Source: Cloacibacterium caeni
GTDB lineage: Bacteria; Bacteroidota; Bacteroidia; Flavobacteriales; Weeksellaceae
Assembly (NCBI RefSeq): GCF_907163125.1
Contig: NZ_OU015319.1
Span: 1,302,001 to 1,366,000 of the forward strand
Reading direction: 5' to 3'
Length of the DNA: 64,000 nucleotides
Shown: positions 8,840 to 18,973 of the stretch, one piece after another
Layout of the letters: each line of letters opens with the position of its first letter
Position numbering within the stretch: the first letter of the stretch is position 1
Made by a program: the position numbers and the translations under genes
The notes under the pieces: model-generated
Databases searched by the model: none
What the model saw: only the letters and a program-made list of their open reading frames with translations
What the model was told of the DNA's origin: nothing

Positions 8840-9397
8840 TTAATACGTTTTAATATTTAGAACTCCATTAAAACCTAAGAAAAGATTTCTGATTTTGTGA
8901 TAAAAATTCACCGTTTCTAGATTAATCATTTCGTTGGTTTCTTCTATCTCTGTAATAATTTTATTTCTCAGTCTTCTAATTGAAAAAGAATTAATTACCA
9001 AGCGTTTTTTGCTTCTATTCTTCTTTTCAATGACCAATTGAGAGCTCATCATCGGTTTAAGATGAAAACTGATAATTTGTTCGTCTGGAAAATTGGTTTC
9101 TTCTAAATCTCTTATTTGAAACCAATCATAGCAAGTCGTTTTCTGATTTTCATCAGTAACGCAGATTCTAATCAGGTCGCCATTTTCTATTTTTCCAGTT
9201 TTTTCTTCTCCATGCTTGTTGCAAAGTTGAAAATGACAATGTTCCTTGTCTTTAACCAAGTTCCAATGCTCTACGTTGTAGAGATTTTGTTTTAAATTTT
9301 TAAAAATTTCTTTAGCATTGTTGTCGTTTTCAAGTAGAATTTCCGAAACAGAACTGCTTTTGGTTAAGGTAATTTGAGGATTTTTATGTTCATTCAT
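8840..9397 (-). CDS. Hypothetical protein, 185 residues
   Basis: Not recognised. No signal peptide or membrane segment is seen. The N-terminal half is acidic with a Cys/His-containing segment (HCHFQLCNKHGEE, residues about 54-66), followed by a beta-rich middle (NGDLIRICVTDENQKTTCYDWFQI) and a basic region (EKKNRSKKR) before a helical C-terminus. The position between a stress-type flavoprotein and a SpoIIAA-like gene on the same strand suggests a small stress-related group; no function is proposed. Confidence 0.6.
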   Translation of the reverse strand: MNEHKNPQITLTKSSSVSEILLENDNNAKEIFKNLKQNLYNVEHWNLVKDKEHCHFQLCNKHGEEKTGKIENGDLIRICVTDENQKTTCYDWFQIRDLEETNFPDEQIISFHLKPMMSSQLVIEKKNRSKKRLVINSFSIRRLRNKIITEIEETNEMINLETVNFYHKIRNLFLGFNGVLNIKTY

Positions 9398-9421
9398 AGC
9401 AAGAGTTTTTGATGTTAAAAA

Positions 9422-9840
9422 TTAAAGGTCAATTTGTTCGGAAGTCCATTTTACGGCTGTATCGTAATCTTTTTTATCAAATCCTTTAAACTCGCCAATC
9501 ATAATTTTGCTAAAAATTTCTGTAAAATCTTGTACTGTTTCAGAATCATAAACGATGGCTGCTCTATTCCATTTTGTTAATGTTTTTACGCCCAACATTG
9601 CGTCTTGAAACCAAGCTCCTGCTGTAAATTTGGATAAATCTGTTTCATGACCAACATGTAATTCAATTTATCTTTTTCCTCGATAAATTTTTCTACTTCT
9701 GGCATTACTACGTCTATAAAATCTTTTCCTGAAACCTCGTCTGTGGCTAAAAACCCCACCATGTTATCTGGTAATTCTTTGATTCTAGTAATCATTACTT
9801 TTATTTTTTGACAAATTTCAGAGTTTAAGCTCCGAAACAT
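9422..9840 (-). pseudogene. SpoIIAA-like (STAS-fold) protein gene, frameshifted
   Basis: The first part reads in one frame (MITRIKELPDNMVGFLATDEVSGKDF and on to KLNYML, start near 9795 or 9840). The rest of the SpoIIAA-like domain continues in the -1 frame as ETDLSKFTAGAWFQDAML to SEQIDL with a stop at 9422-9424. The shift lies at about 9640-9660, since an in-frame stop blocks an earlier switch. Restoring one base gives about 125 residues, normal for this family (single domain, often near stress genes). It is either a real pseudogene or a one-base sequence error; no classical slippery heptamer is at the junction. Confidence 0.75.
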
Positions 9841-9879
9841 ATTACAGAATATTTAGGATAATTTATATAATTTTGTAAA

Positions 9880-10692
9880 ATGCAATTTCAAGATTATTTC
9901 TCCTCGTTTTCCGAAGCTTTAGCGACTATTTATTCCAAAGAGGAAAACAGAATTCTTTACCGATATTTCTTAGAAGATTTTCAAGAAAGAAAAGTAGAAA
10001 ATCTGGCTTCGGAATTTGAAAAAGTAACTGAAGAACTCAAAAAAGGAAAACCTTACCAGCAAATTTTGGGATATACCGAATTTTATGGAAATAGATTTTT
10101 TGTAGATGAAAACGTCTTAATTCCTCGTCCTGAAACAGAAGAATTGCTAGAATTGGCGATTTCAAAAATTAAAAATCTAAAATCTAAAATCCAAAATCTA
10201 AAATTATTAGACGTTGGAACAGGAAGCGGAATCATTCCGATTACTTTAAAAAAACATTTCCCAGATACGGAAGTTTTTGCAATGGACATTTCTGAAAAAG
10301 CACTTGAAATTGCTCAAAAAAATGCAGACTTTCATCAAACTGAAATTAAATTTTTACAAGCAGATTATCTGAATACAAATTTGACCGAAAAATATGATGT
10401 AATCATCTCAAACCCACCCTATATTGGAATCGATGAAAATACGGAAATCGAAGATTCGGTAAAAGGTTTTGAGCCCAATATTGCACTATTCTCACCAACT
10501 CAAGATGCGCTTATTTTCTACCGAAAAATTACAAAAGACTGTGAAAATCATCTCAATGAAAACGGTTTATTTTTCCTTGAAATCAATCAAAAATTAGGAA
10601 ATGAAACCTTAGAACTGTTCAAAAATTTCTCAGAAAGCGAATTGGTAAAAGATTTATCTGGAAATGATAGATTTGTGATGGGAAGAAAGTAA
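9880..10692 (+). CDS. prmC: Release factor N5-glutamine methyltransferase PrmC (HemK)
   Basis: Methylates the GGQ glutamine of peptide chain release factors with S-adenosylmethionine. N-terminal helical domain (1 to about 75), SAM motif I LLDVGTGSGIIPI near residue 109, and the substrate motif SNPPYIGID near 183 are all intact; 270 residues is usual. A simple repeat in the DNA (about 10170-10205, AAATCTAAA units) adds KNLKSKIQNL between the two domains. A promoter-like TATAATTTTG lies just before the ATG. A terminator shared with the convergent rhomboid gene follows. Confidence 0.93.
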   Translation: MQFQDYFSSFSEALATIYSKEENRILYRYFLEDFQERKVENLASEFEKVTEELKKGKPYQQILGYTEFYGNRFFVDENVLIPRPETEELLELAISKIKNLKSKIQNLKLLDVGTGSGIIPITLKKHFPDTEVFAMDISEKALEIAQKNADFHQTEIKFLQADYLNTNLTEKYDVIISNPPYIGIDENTEIEDSVKGFEPNIALFSPTQDALIFYRKITKDCENHLNENGLFFLEINQKLGNETLELFKNFSESELVKDLSGNDRFVMGRK

Positions 10693-10738
10693 TTTCTCTC
10701 GCTGATTAAACAAATTTTACTGATTATTTATAATAAAA

Positions 10739-10760
10739 AAGTCGGACTAAAATCCGACTT
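10739..10760. terminator. Bidirectional terminator between prmC and the rhomboid gene
   Basis: AAGTCGGA/TCCGACTT stem with a 6-nt loop. It is preceded by an A-run (T-run for the minus strand) and followed by a weaker T-rich stretch. It lies between two convergent genes. Confidence 0.75.
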
Positions 10761-10795
10761 ACTATTTCTTTATTTTTGAATTCTTTAATTATAAA

Positions 10796-11461
10796 CTACC
10801 CAATTTTCTTCTTCACAAAAACTTGGTAGCTCATGTAAATCAAAGGAAGGGACATCACAAGCAAATAAACTGCATTATTCATGGCAATTTCTGGCTCTAG
10901 CGCAACTGCGTAAACCAAGCCAAAAGCAGCACCACCTAAATGTGCAGCGTGACCAATATTATCATGCGGTCTAGGATTAAGCATCATGTAAACGGAATAC
11001 CCAAAATACAAAGCTCCAAAAATATAACCAGGAATACTTAATTCTGGAGGTAAAAAAATAATACCTATTCTACTAGCTACTGGATTCATCGCAACACTTG
11101 CAAAAATAATCCCCGAAACGCCACCACTAGCTCCAATTGCCGAATACCAACTTTGTCTTTTATACAAATACAAAGAAAATAAATTCCCAATAACAATTGA
11201 ACCTAAATACACCAACAAAAATCCTGAAATACCATATACATATAAAACGATTGGTGCAAAGAAATACAGCGTCAACATATTAAAAAACAAATGTCCCCAA
11301 TCTGCATGAAGAAATCCTGCAGAAAGCAGTCTGATGTATTCTTTTCGATTTTGTATCGCCGAAACATTGAACTTATATTTTTCAAAAAGTTGAATGTTTT
11401 GGAATCCCATAATACTGATGATTACAGTTATGGCTATGATTATTAATAATATTGGATGCAT
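10796..11461 (-). CDS. Rhomboid family intramembrane serine protease
   Basis: 221-residue inner-membrane protease with six hydrophobic segments. Key motifs: the HADWGHLFFNM loop (HxxxN after TM1-TM2), GASGGVSGI with the catalytic serine (GxSG), and IGHAAHLGGAAFG carrying the catalytic histidine. The Asn and both catalytic residues are intact, so it should be active; substrates are unknown. It starts 10 bases after the parC stop on the same strand and may be co-transcribed with parE and parC. Confidence 0.9.
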   Translation of the reverse strand: MHPILLIIIAITVIISIMGFQNIQLFEKYKFNVSAIQNRKEYIRLLSAGFLHADWGHLFFNMLTLYFFAPIVLYVYGISGFLLVYLGSIVIGNLFSLYLYKRQSWYSAIGASGGVSGIIFASVAMNPVASRIGIIFLPPELSIPGYIFGALYFGYSVYMMLNPRPHDNIGHAAHLGGAAFGLVYAVALEPEIAMNNAVYLLVMSLPLIYMSYQVFVKKKIG

Positions 11462-11471
11462 ACTTTTTTAA

Positions 11472-14075
11472 TTATTCGTTATTTTCATCAATAGAGAATA
11501 AATCTCCGATTTGACCTTCTTCTGGAATTTCATTAACTTCAGAATCTGCATTAGCTTCTTCACTTTCAGATTCCTCTGCTTCAATAATTTCTTCTTCCAA
11601 AGGTTCTGGAATGGTGATGTTAATAGATTTTACTTTTTCTTTGATAAACTGATTTCCGATGGCTTTAATACCTTTCACGGCGATAAATTCATCAATATTG
11701 ATAATTTCTGGTTCTTTTTCTTTGCCTGATTTATCTTTCGGGAAAACAATTTCTGCAGTACAACCATCAGAAGTTCCCACAAATTCTACGAAAGATTTCG
11801 GATGCTCACTTGGCATAAAATGCTGAACGTTTGTAGTGTTTTCCAGCAAGAAACGTTTGATGAAATAGATTCCTTTTTCACCATCAAAATAGATACACGT
11901 AATCGGCTGTTCTGGCTTCCATTTTTCGAGAATTAAATATTCATCATCAAAACGATTAAGCAAGTCAAAAGTCACCAATTTGGCTTCACCATTTTGATTT
12001 ATGGTTAAGATTTTGTCATCACCTTTGAAACTGCCTAATAATGTACCTCTTCCGTCTGCATTCAGTCTACGAACCGTATCATCAAACCAAATTTTTCTTG
12101 GAGCCAATGTAGAAACGCCTTCTTCTTTTAAATCAACTTTCTTCACGGCGTATTTGGTTACGAGATTTCCTCTGGAATCTCTTCCTTTAATCGCTAATTC
12201 TGAGAAATCAATCTCAATTTTATTTTTTCTAACTCTAGAATTTGGTTTCAGTAAAACAGTTACCGTTTCTGCTTCACCATTTGGATTGGCAGAGAAATAC
12301 AACATTTCTGAACCTTTTTTATCAGAAGCCAATTTATAGTCTGTATTTCTGGTAACACCCGTTACAGAAAAACGTTTCATGTAGTAAGGACCTTCTTTTC
12401 CTTCACGATAAATCATGTTGTAAACGGTACGTTTGTCTCCTTTTTTGAAAACGCCAACATGTACAATATTTTTTCCGATGAACGTTTTGGCTTCTACTTT
12501 CACCACTTTCATCGTTCCATCTTTTTGGAAGGTGATGATGTCATCAATATCAGAACAATCAAAAACGTATTCGTCTTTTTTAAGCGAAGTACCTATGAAA
12601 CCTTCTTCTCTGTTTACGTAGAATTTTTCGTTGGCTAAAACAACTTTGGTTGCGTCAATATTATCAAAAACTCTAAGTTCAGTTTTACGCTCTTTGTCTT
12701 TTCCGTATTTTTTCTGAATATTGGTAAAATAATCGATAGCATAAGCAATCAGATTCGCTAAGTGATGTTTCACCTGTTCCATTTTACCTTCTAAAGCGAA
12801 TATATTTTCTTCGGCTTTATCTCTATCATAACGAGAAATTCTCATGAAAGGAAGCTCCGTCAACTTGATGATATCTTCTACTGTAACTGCTCTCATTAGC
12901 TTTTTAATGAAAGGTTTCAGCGCTTTATCAATCGCTTCATAGACTTCTTCTTTAGAGTTTTTACCTTTAATTTCTTGGTAAATTTCATTTTCGATGAAGA
13001 TTCTCTCTAAACTTGCAAAATGCCACTTTTCTTCGAGTTCGTGGAGTTCTATTTCTAATTCTTTTTTCAACAAAGAAACAGTATGGTCAGTATTTCTTCT
13101 GAGAATTTCAGAAACCGAAAGAAACTCTGGTTTGTCGCCAACAATAACACAAGCATTCGGCGAAATAGAAACTTCGCAATCGGTGAAAGCATATAACGCA
13201 TCTATGGTTTTATCAGGAGAAACGTCATTCGCTAAATGAATATTGATTTCTACCTTATCAGAAGTATTGTCTTCAATTTTTTTGATTTTGATTTTCCCTT
13301 TTTCGTTGGCTTTAATTACGGAATCAATTAAATCGCCAGTATTTTTAGAAAAAGGAAGCTCGGTAATGCAAAGGGTATTTTTATCTTTTTGAATAATTCT
13401 AGCTCTAGTACGGAGTTTTCCGCCACGTTGACCATCATTATAATTGCTTACATCTAGTAAACCTCCCGTTTGAAAATCTGGATAAAGTTCAAATTTTTTA
13501 CCTTTCAAATAAGCTACAGAAGCGCTCAACAATTCATTAAAATTATGAGGCATAATTTTGGTAGAAAGTCCTACCCCAATTCCTTCTACACCTTGAGCCA
13601 AAAGCAAAGGAAATTTTACAGGTAAATCAATCGGTTCATTATTTCTACCATCATAAGATTTGCTCCATTCTGTAGTTTTCGGGTTGAAAACTACTTCCAA
13701 AGCAAACGGTGTAAGTCTTGCTTCAATATATCTGGCTGCTGCTGCAGAATCTCCAGTGTAGACATTTCCCCAGTTTCCTTGGGTATCAATGAGCAATTCT
13801 TTTTGACCAATTTGCACCATTGCATCCGTAATAGAAGCATCACCATGAGGATGGTATTTCATGGTATTTCCTACAATATTAGCAACTTTATTATATCTAC
13901 CGTCCTCTAATTCGCGCATAGAATGCATAATTCTACGCTGTACTGGCTTAAAACCATCATAAATAGACGGAATGGCTCTGTCTAAAATTACGTATGATGC
14001 GTAATCTAGAAACCAATCTTTGTATAAACCTGATACTTTTTTTAAGGATTCTTCCTTGTGCTCGTGTCCTTCCAT
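11472..14075 (-). CDS. parC: DNA topoisomerase IV subunit A
   Basis: Breakage-reunion subunit of the decatenating type IIA topoisomerase. The active-site tyrosine is Tyr116 in AAARYIEARL; the quinolone-determining stretch is around residues 70-85 (YHPHGDASITDAM, with the sensitive-type Ser at 81). The tower/coiled-coil is at about 330-450 and the C-terminal beta-pinwheel follows. 867 residues, with an acidic tail rich in Glu typical of Bacteroidota ParC. It lies 64 bases downstream of parE in the same orientation, so the two subunits are made together. Confidence 0.92.
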   Translation of the reverse strand: MEGHEHKEESLKKVSGLYKDWFLDYASYVILDRAIPSIYDGFKPVQRRIMHSMRELEDGRYNKVANIVGNTMKYHPHGDASITDAMVQIGQKELLIDTQGNWGNVYTGDSAAAARYIEARLTPFALEVVFNPKTTEWSKSYDGRNNEPIDLPVKFPLLLAQGVEGIGVGLSTKIMPHNFNELLSASVAYLKGKKFELYPDFQTGGLLDVSNYNDGQRGGKLRTRARIIQKDKNTLCITELPFSKNTGDLIDSVIKANEKGKIKIKKIEDNTSDKVEINIHLANDVSPDKTIDALYAFTDCEVSISPNACVIVGDKPEFLSVSEILRRNTDHTVSLLKKELEIELHELEEKWHFASLERIFIENEIYQEIKGKNSKEEVYEAIDKALKPFIKKLMRAVTVEDIIKLTELPFMRISRYDRDKAEENIFALEGKMEQVKHHLANLIAYAIDYFTNIQKKYGKDKERKTELRVFDNIDATKVVLANEKFYVNREEGFIGTSLKKDEYVFDCSDIDDIITFQKDGTMKVVKVEAKTFIGKNIVHVGVFKKGDKRTVYNMIYREGKEGPYYMKRFSVTGVTRNTDYKLASDKKGSEMLYFSANPNGEAETVTVLLKPNSRVRKNKIEIDFSELAIKGRDSRGNLVTKYAVKKVDLKEEGVSTLAPRKIWFDDTVRRLNADGRGTLLGSFKGDDKILTINQNGEAKLVTFDLLNRFDDEYLILEKWKPEQPITCIYFDGEKGIYFIKRFLLENTTNVQHFMPSEHPKSFVEFVGTSDGCTAEIVFPKDKSGKEKEPEIINIDEFIAVKGIKAIGNQFIKEKVKSINITIPEPLEEEIIEAEESESEEANADSEVNEIPEEGQIGDLFSIDENNE

Positions 14076-14139
14076 TATTAACCTTGCGTTTTACCTTCTC
14101 TGTTTGCTTTTTTCAAATATTTCCAATTCTTAGAAACAA

Positions 14140-16017
14140 TTATGCGTCGTTCAGAACCTCTTTTTTATCAATATCTGGGGCTTCCACCACTAAGTTTTCT
14201 AAAATGAAAGTTTGTCTGTCTGGAGTGTTTTTACCCATGTAAAACTCTAACAAATCATTAATGGTACTGTCTTTACCAATGACTACTGGTTCTAGACGAA
14301 TATCTTTCCCTATGAAATGTTTAAATTCATCAGGTGAAATTTCTCCCAAACCTTTGAATCGTGTAATTTCTGGATTTTTGCCTAATTCATTCAATGCTTT
14401 CAAACGTTCTTCTTCAGAATAGCAATATCTGGTTTCTTTCTTATTTCTCACCCTGAAAAGTGGCGTTTGCAAAATATACAAATGTCCATTTTTAATTAAA
14501 TCAGGGAAAAATTGTAAGAAAAACGTAATCATCAACAATCGAATGTGCATTCCGTCTACATCGGCATCAGTAGCTATGATAACATGATTGTATCGCAAAT
14601 CCTCTAAACTATTTTCAATATTCAGTGCAGCTTGAAGAAGGTTAAATTCTTCGTTTTCATAAACAATTTTCTTGGTCAAACCATAGCAGTTAAGAGGTTT
14701 CCCTTTCAATGAAAACACCGCTTGAGTTTCTACATCTCTTGATTTAGTAATAGAACCAGAAGCAGAATCTCCCTCGGTAATGAAAATCATGGTTTCAGAT
14801 TTTCTAGACGCTTTTTGGTCATTGTAGTGTTGTCTACAATCTCTCAATTTTTTATTGTGAAGCGAAACTTTTTTCGCTCTTTCTCTCGCCAATTTCTGAA
14901 TTCCCGAAAGTTCTTTTCTTTCTCTTTCAGAAATGATGATTTTTCTTAAAATTGCTTCGGCAACTTCTGGATTTTTGTGTAAAAAATTATCGAGTTTATT
15001 TTTTAAGAAATCAATGATAAAAGTTCTTACAGAAGGACCATTTGGACCGATATCGTTAGAACCGAGTTTGGTTTTGGTTTGAGATTCGAAAACGGGTTCT
15101 TCTACATTAATCGAAATAGCGGCAATAATAGATTTTCTAATATCTGCTGCTTCAAAGTTTTTATTAAAAAATTCTCTAATCGTTTTTACATACGCTTCAC
15201 GGAAAGCATTAAGGTGTGTTCCACCTTGTGTAGTATTTTGTCCGTTCACGAAAGAGAAATAGGTTTCGGTTTGTGATTTATCAGAATGGGTAATCGCGAG
15301 TTCGATGTCTTCATCATTCAAGTGAACGATTGGATAAAGAATTTCGCCTTCTAACTCTTCTTCCAACAGGTCTTTTAATCCGTTTTCAGAGTAATACGTT
15401 TCTCCGTTAAAGATAATTTTAAGACCAGGATTCAGATAAGCGTAATTGCGAAGCATTCTTTCGATGTACTCTTTTCTGAATTTAAAATGCGTGAAAATAC
15501 TGTAATCAGGAATAAAAGAAATTTCGGTTCCGTTTCTGTCTGAGGTATCGGTTTCAGGATGGTTTTCGGTGATGTTTCCTTTAGAAAACTCTGCCACTTT
15601 CATTTTTCCATCACGGAACGAACGCACTCTAAAATAATCAGAAAGTGCATTTACCGCTTTGGTACCTACACCATTAAGACCTACAGATTTTTTGAAAGCT
15701 TTAGAATCATATTTACCACCCGTATTCATTTTAGAAACCGCATCTACTACTTTTCCTAAAGGAATACCACGACCAAAGTCTCTGATGGTTACTTTGCCTT
15801 CATCTAATTTAATTTCGATTCTTTTTCCAGATTTCATACGGAATTCATCGATAGAGTTATCAATGATTTCCTTTAACAAAATATAAATCCCATCATCTGC
15901 GGAAGAACCGTCTCCTAGTTTCCCAATATACATACCAGGACGAAGACGAATGTGTTCCTGCCAATCGAGCGTTCGTATGTTTTCTTCTGAATAATTTACC
16001 TGTAGATTCTCACTCAT
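14140..16017 (-). CDS. parE: DNA topoisomerase IV subunit B
   Basis: ATPase subunit partnering ParC. GHKL ATP-binding motifs are visible ([34 protein letters not shown]), followed by the transducer with QTKTKLG and the TOPRIM domain starting at ITEGDSASG and continuing with [11 protein letters not shown]. 625 residues is typical of ParE rather than GyrB, which would be longer. Neighbour order parE-parC and the missing insertion support ParE. The start at 16017 follows an AT-rich 170-bp spacer shared with the divergent DsbA-like gene. Confidence 0.92.
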   Translation of the reverse strand: MSENLQVNYSEENIRTLDWQEHIRLRPGMYIGKLGDGSSADDGIYILLKEIIDNSIDEFRMKSGKRIEIKLDEGKVTIRDFGRGIPLGKVVDAVSKMNTGGKYDSKAFKKSVGLNGVGTKAVNALSDYFRVRSFRDGKMKVAEFSKGNITENHPETDTSDRNGTEISFIPDYSIFTHFKFRKEYIERMLRNYAYLNPGLKIIFNGETYYSENGLKDLLEEELEGEILYPIVHLNDEDIELAITHSDKSQTETYFSFVNGQNTTQGGTHLNAFREAYVKTIREFFNKNFEAADIRKSIIAAISINVEEPVFESQTKTKLGSNDIGPNGPSVRTFIIDFLKNKLDNFLHKNPEVAEAILRKIIISERERKELSGIQKLARERAKKVSLHNKKLRDCRQHYNDQKASRKSETMIFITEGDSASGSITKSRDVETQAVFSLKGKPLNCYGLTKKIVYENEEFNLLQAALNIENSLEDLRYNHVIIATDADVDGMHIRLLMITFFLQFFPDLIKNGHLYILQTPLFRVRNKKETRYCYSEEERLKALNELGKNPEITRFKGLGEISPDEFKHFIGKDIRLEPVVIGKDSTINDLLEFYMGKNTPDRQTFILENLVVEAPDIDKKEVLNDA

Positions 16018-16162
16018 ATATTTCCTGCTTTACCGCGTGAAAGTTAATTAAAACCAATAACTCACAAATTTAACGAAACTAAATTTATGGAAGAAATTTT
16101 GTGGAAAAGTTTTTTTTAGCGAGAATTTATCATACATCAATGCAATAGCGTATAAACTAAAC

Positions 16163-16170
16163 TATATTTG
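16163..16170 (+). promoter_or_regulatory. -7 promoter box of the DsbA-like gene
   Basis: TATATTTG, an exact TAnnTTTG match 20 bases before the ATG at 16191. No convincing -33 TTG at the usual distance is seen. Confidence 0.5.
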
Positions 16171-16190
16171 TAGTTCAAATTAGGAAAATT

Positions 16191-16895
16191 ATGAAAATAA
16201 ATATTTGGAGTGACGTTCGTTGTCCGTTTTGCTTTGTAGGAAAAAAGAAATTTGAAAAAGCATTAGAAAAATTTCCTCACGCCGAAAAATTAGAAATCAC
16301 TTGGCACAGTTTTCAATTAGACCCACAATTGGTAACGCAGCCAGAAGTGAGTCCATATGAATATTTTGCGAAAGCGAAAGGAATTACCATAGAAAGAGCA
16401 AAAGCCATGCATGAAGGTGCAGCAATGGCTGGAAAAGAAGCGGGAATCGACTTTAATTTTGATGATTCTAAAGTGGCTAATTCTTACAAAGCACATTTGC
16501 TGATTCAGTTGTCAAAAACTAAAAATTTAGCCAATGAAATGGAAGAAGCGCTTTTTGAAGCACAGTTTTTAGATGGGAAAAACATCGATGATGAGGAAAC
16601 ATTGATTCAGTTGGCAAAATCTATTGGAATCACTGAAGATGAGGCTAAAAACGCCTTACAATCTGATGAATTAGGTTATCTCGTGAAACAAGATATGCAA
16701 TTGGCTGCACAATTAGGAATTAATGCAGTTCCTTTCTTTGTGATTAATGACAAATATGGAATTTCTGGTGCACAACAACCTGAATTGTTTTTAGAAGCAT
16801 TAGAAAAAACTTGGGAAGAATTTTCGAATGGTGACAAAGGTTTACAACTCATCAATTCTGGAGAATCTTGTGACATAGATGGAAATTGCAATTAA
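16191..16895 (+). CDS. DsbA family oxidoreductase (FrnE-like)
   Basis: Thioredoxin-fold protein with an N-terminal CPFC active site (SDVRCPFCFVGKKKFEKAL, Cys13 and Cys16) and the cis-proline segment GINAVPFFVIND. The helical insertion between them is characteristic of the FrnE/2-hydroxychromene-2-carboxylate isomerase branch. 234 residues with no signal peptide, so it is cytoplasmic; an oxidoreductase or redox-stress role is likely. The C-terminus carries an extra CDIDGNC pair of cysteines, which could be regulatory. It is followed by its own terminator. Confidence 0.88.
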   Translation: MKINIWSDVRCPFCFVGKKKFEKALEKFPHAEKLEITWHSFQLDPQLVTQPEVSPYEYFAKAKGITIERAKAMHEGAAMAGKEAGIDFNFDDSKVANSYKAHLLIQLSKTKNLANEMEEALFEAQFLDGKNIDDEETLIQLAKSIGITEDEAKNALQSDELGYLVKQDMQLAAQLGINAVPFFVINDKYGISGAQQPELFLEALEKTWEEFSNGDKGLQLINSGESCDIDGNCN

Positions 16896-16901
16896 AATAA
16901 A

Positions 16902-16927
16902 AAAGCGAACCTTAAACAGTTCGCTTT
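16902..16927. terminator. Bidirectional terminator between DsbA-like and AIM24-like genes
   Basis: AAAGCGAAC/GTTCGCTTT stem with an 8-nt loop and A/T runs on both sides, between convergent genes. Confidence 0.85.
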
Positions 16928-16952
16928 TATTTTTGAAATCAATAGTTAAATA

Positions 16953-17741
16953 TTAAAATCCGTCTCCATCGAGCATATTTCCTAATTTCCCTAAAACACT
17001 TCCTTCTTCTCTTCTTCCAGAAGGCCCTGCATATTGTAAAATTCTACTTGCCAATCTGCTGATAGGAAGCGTCTGAATCCAAACTTTTCCTGGACCTTGC
17101 AATTGCGCAAAGAATAAACCTTCTCCACCGAAAATAGTATTTTTAATTCCGCCAACAAATTGAATATCATAAGAAACAGTTTGGGTAAAAGCTACAATAC
17201 AACCAGTATCTATTTTCAAAATTTCGCCGGGTTGCAATTCTTTTTCCACCACATAACCACCACTGTGCACGAAAGCCATTCCGTCTCCTTCCAGTTTCTG
17301 CATAATGAAACCTTCTCCTCCGAAAAGTCCGGTTCCTAATTTTCTTTGAAATTCTATTCCTACAGAAACGCCTTTTGCAGCGCAAAGAAAACTGTCTTTT
17401 TGACAAATCACTTTACCACCTAAATCGGACAAATCCAAAGGAATAATTTTTCCAGAATAAGGCGCAGCAAAGGTAACTTGTCTTTTCTGATAAGAAGTGT
17501 TGGTATAAACCGTCATGAAAAGATTTTCTCCTGTCAATAATCTTTTTCCTGCAGAAAATAGTTTCCCTAATAATCCGCCAGTTTCTGTTCCATCGCCAAA
17601 AAGAGTTTCCATTTGGATACCATCTGTCATCATCATAAAACTTCCGGGTTCAGAAATCACTGCTTCTTGTGGATCTAATTCTATTTCAACACATTGCAGT
17701 TCTTCACCGTGAATTTTGTAGTCTATTTCGTGATTGTTCAT
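16953..17741 (-). CDS. AIM24-like protein (TIGR00266 family)
   Basis: 262-residue beta-rich protein of the AIM24/TIGR00266 family, widespread in bacteria and of unknown biochemical function. Typical features: repeated glycine-rich segments (GSFMMMTDGIQMET, LFGGEGFIMQKLEGDGMAFVHSGG, KNTIFGGEGLFFAQLQGPGKVWIQTLP). No signal peptide or membrane helix. It is monocistronic, with terminators on both sides. Confidence 0.85.
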   Translation of the reverse strand: MNNHEIDYKIHGEELQCVEIELDPQEAVISEPGSFMMMTDGIQMETLFGDGTETGGLLGKLFSAGKRLLTGENLFMTVYTNTSYQKRQVTFAAPYSGKIIPLDLSDLGGKVICQKDSFLCAAKGVSVGIEFQRKLGTGLFGGEGFIMQKLEGDGMAFVHSGGYVVEKELQPGEILKIDTGCIVAFTQTVSYDIQFVGGIKNTIFGGEGLFFAQLQGPGKVWIQTLPISRLASRILQYAGPSGRREEGSVLGKLGNMLDGDGF

Positions 17742-17792
17742 TTTTTTATTTTTTTACAATTAGTTTTGAAACCATTGAAATCGTTACAAAAA

Positions 17793-17820
17793 AAATCGAG
17801 CAAATTACCTTGCTCGATTT
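17793..17820. terminator. Terminator downstream of ychF
   Basis: AAATCGAGCAA/TTGCTCGATTT, an 11-bp perfect stem with a 6-nt loop. On the minus strand it is followed by a T-run (A-run at 17788-17795), so it ends the ychF transcript. Confidence 0.85.
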
Positions 17821-17849
17821 AATATACTAAGTTTTTACTTATAAAATTT

Positions 17850-18941
17850 TTACACGTTAAAACGGAAATGCATTACATCTCCATCTTTCACGATGTATTC
17901 TTTTCCTTCTACTCTCATTTTACCTGCTTCTTTTACTTTCGCTTCAGAACCAAAACTTATGAAATCTTCATAACCAATAACCTCAGCTCTAATAAAACCT
18001 TTTTCAAAATCAGTGTGAATTACACCAGCAGCTTGTGGAGCAGTCCAACCTTTACCAATTGTCCAAGCTCTTACTTCTTTAACACCCGCTGTAAAATACG
18101 TTTGAAGATGCAGTAAATCGTATGCTTTTCTGATGAGTCTGTTCACTCCTGGTTCTTCAAGACCTAATTCTTCTAAGAACATTTGTCTTTCTTCGAAAGT
18201 TTCCAGTTCATTGATATCTGCTTCGATTTGTGCGGCCAAAACTACTACTTCAGCCTTTTCTTTAGCAGCCATTTCCTCGATTTTAGCAATCCATTCGTTT
18301 CCGTTTTTAATAGAGTTTTCATCTACATTACAAACGTAAAGCACAGGCTTTTTGGTTAACAAATGAACCTCATCAATAATAGATTGAGTAAAATCGTCTG
18401 TAGGGAATTCTCTTACGTTTTTGCCATCTTCAACAAATTTCTGAAGATTTTGAAGCGTTTCGTAAGTTAAAATATCTTCTTTTTTACCAGACTTAATAAA
18501 TTTTTTAGCTTTTTCAACTGCTTTACCAAGTGTTTCAAGGTCTTTTAATTGAAGTTCTATATCGATAATTTCTTTATCTCTCATTGGATCTACAGAACCT
18601 TCTACGTGAACGATATTTCCATTATCAAAACATCTTAAAACATGAATAATCGCTTCACATTCTCTGATATTTGCCAAAAATTGGTTTCCTAAACCTTCGC
18701 CTTTAGAAGCTCCTTTTACCAAACCTGCAATATCTACAATTTCTACCACTGCTGGTAAAACACGCTCTGGATTTACCAATTTTTCTAACTCAAAAAGACG
18801 AGGATCTGGTACAGAAACTGTTCCTAAGTTAGGTTCGATTGTACAAAACGGATAGTTCGCAGATTGTGCTTTGGCGTTGCTAAGACAGTTAAATAAGGTT
18901 GATTTACCTACGTTTGGTAAACCTACAATTCCACATTTCAT
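17850..18941 (-). CDS. ychF: Redox-regulated ATPase YchF (OLA1 family)
   Basis: Obg-related P-loop protein that prefers ATP and associates with ribosomes. G1 motif GLPNVGKST begins at residue 7, switch and G3 VDIAGLVKGASKGEG near 68, and the NxxE-type specificity region (CNVDE) near 205. The C-terminal TGS domain ends in DGDVMHFRFNV. 363 residues, exactly the family size. It lies 32 bases downstream of typA on the same strand; two translation-linked GTPase-fold proteins may thus be co-transcribed. Confidence 0.95.
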   Translation of the reverse strand: MKCGIVGLPNVGKSTLFNCLSNAKAQSANYPFCTIEPNLGTVSVPDPRLFELEKLVNPERVLPAVVEIVDIAGLVKGASKGEGLGNQFLANIRECEAIIHVLRCFDNGNIVHVEGSVDPMRDKEIIDIELQLKDLETLGKAVEKAKKFIKSGKKEDILTYETLQNLQKFVEDGKNVREFPTDDFTQSIIDEVHLLTKKPVLYVCNVDENSIKNGNEWIAKIEEMAAKEKAEVVVLAAQIEADINELETFEERQMFLEELGLEEPGVNRLIRKAYDLLHLQTYFTAGVKEVRAWTIGKGWTAPQAAGVIHTDFEKGFIRAEVIGYEDFISFGSEAKVKEAGKMRVEGKEYIVKDGDVMHFRFNV

Positions 18942-18973
18942 TGTAATTTATTATTTGAAATTTGAAGTTCAAT

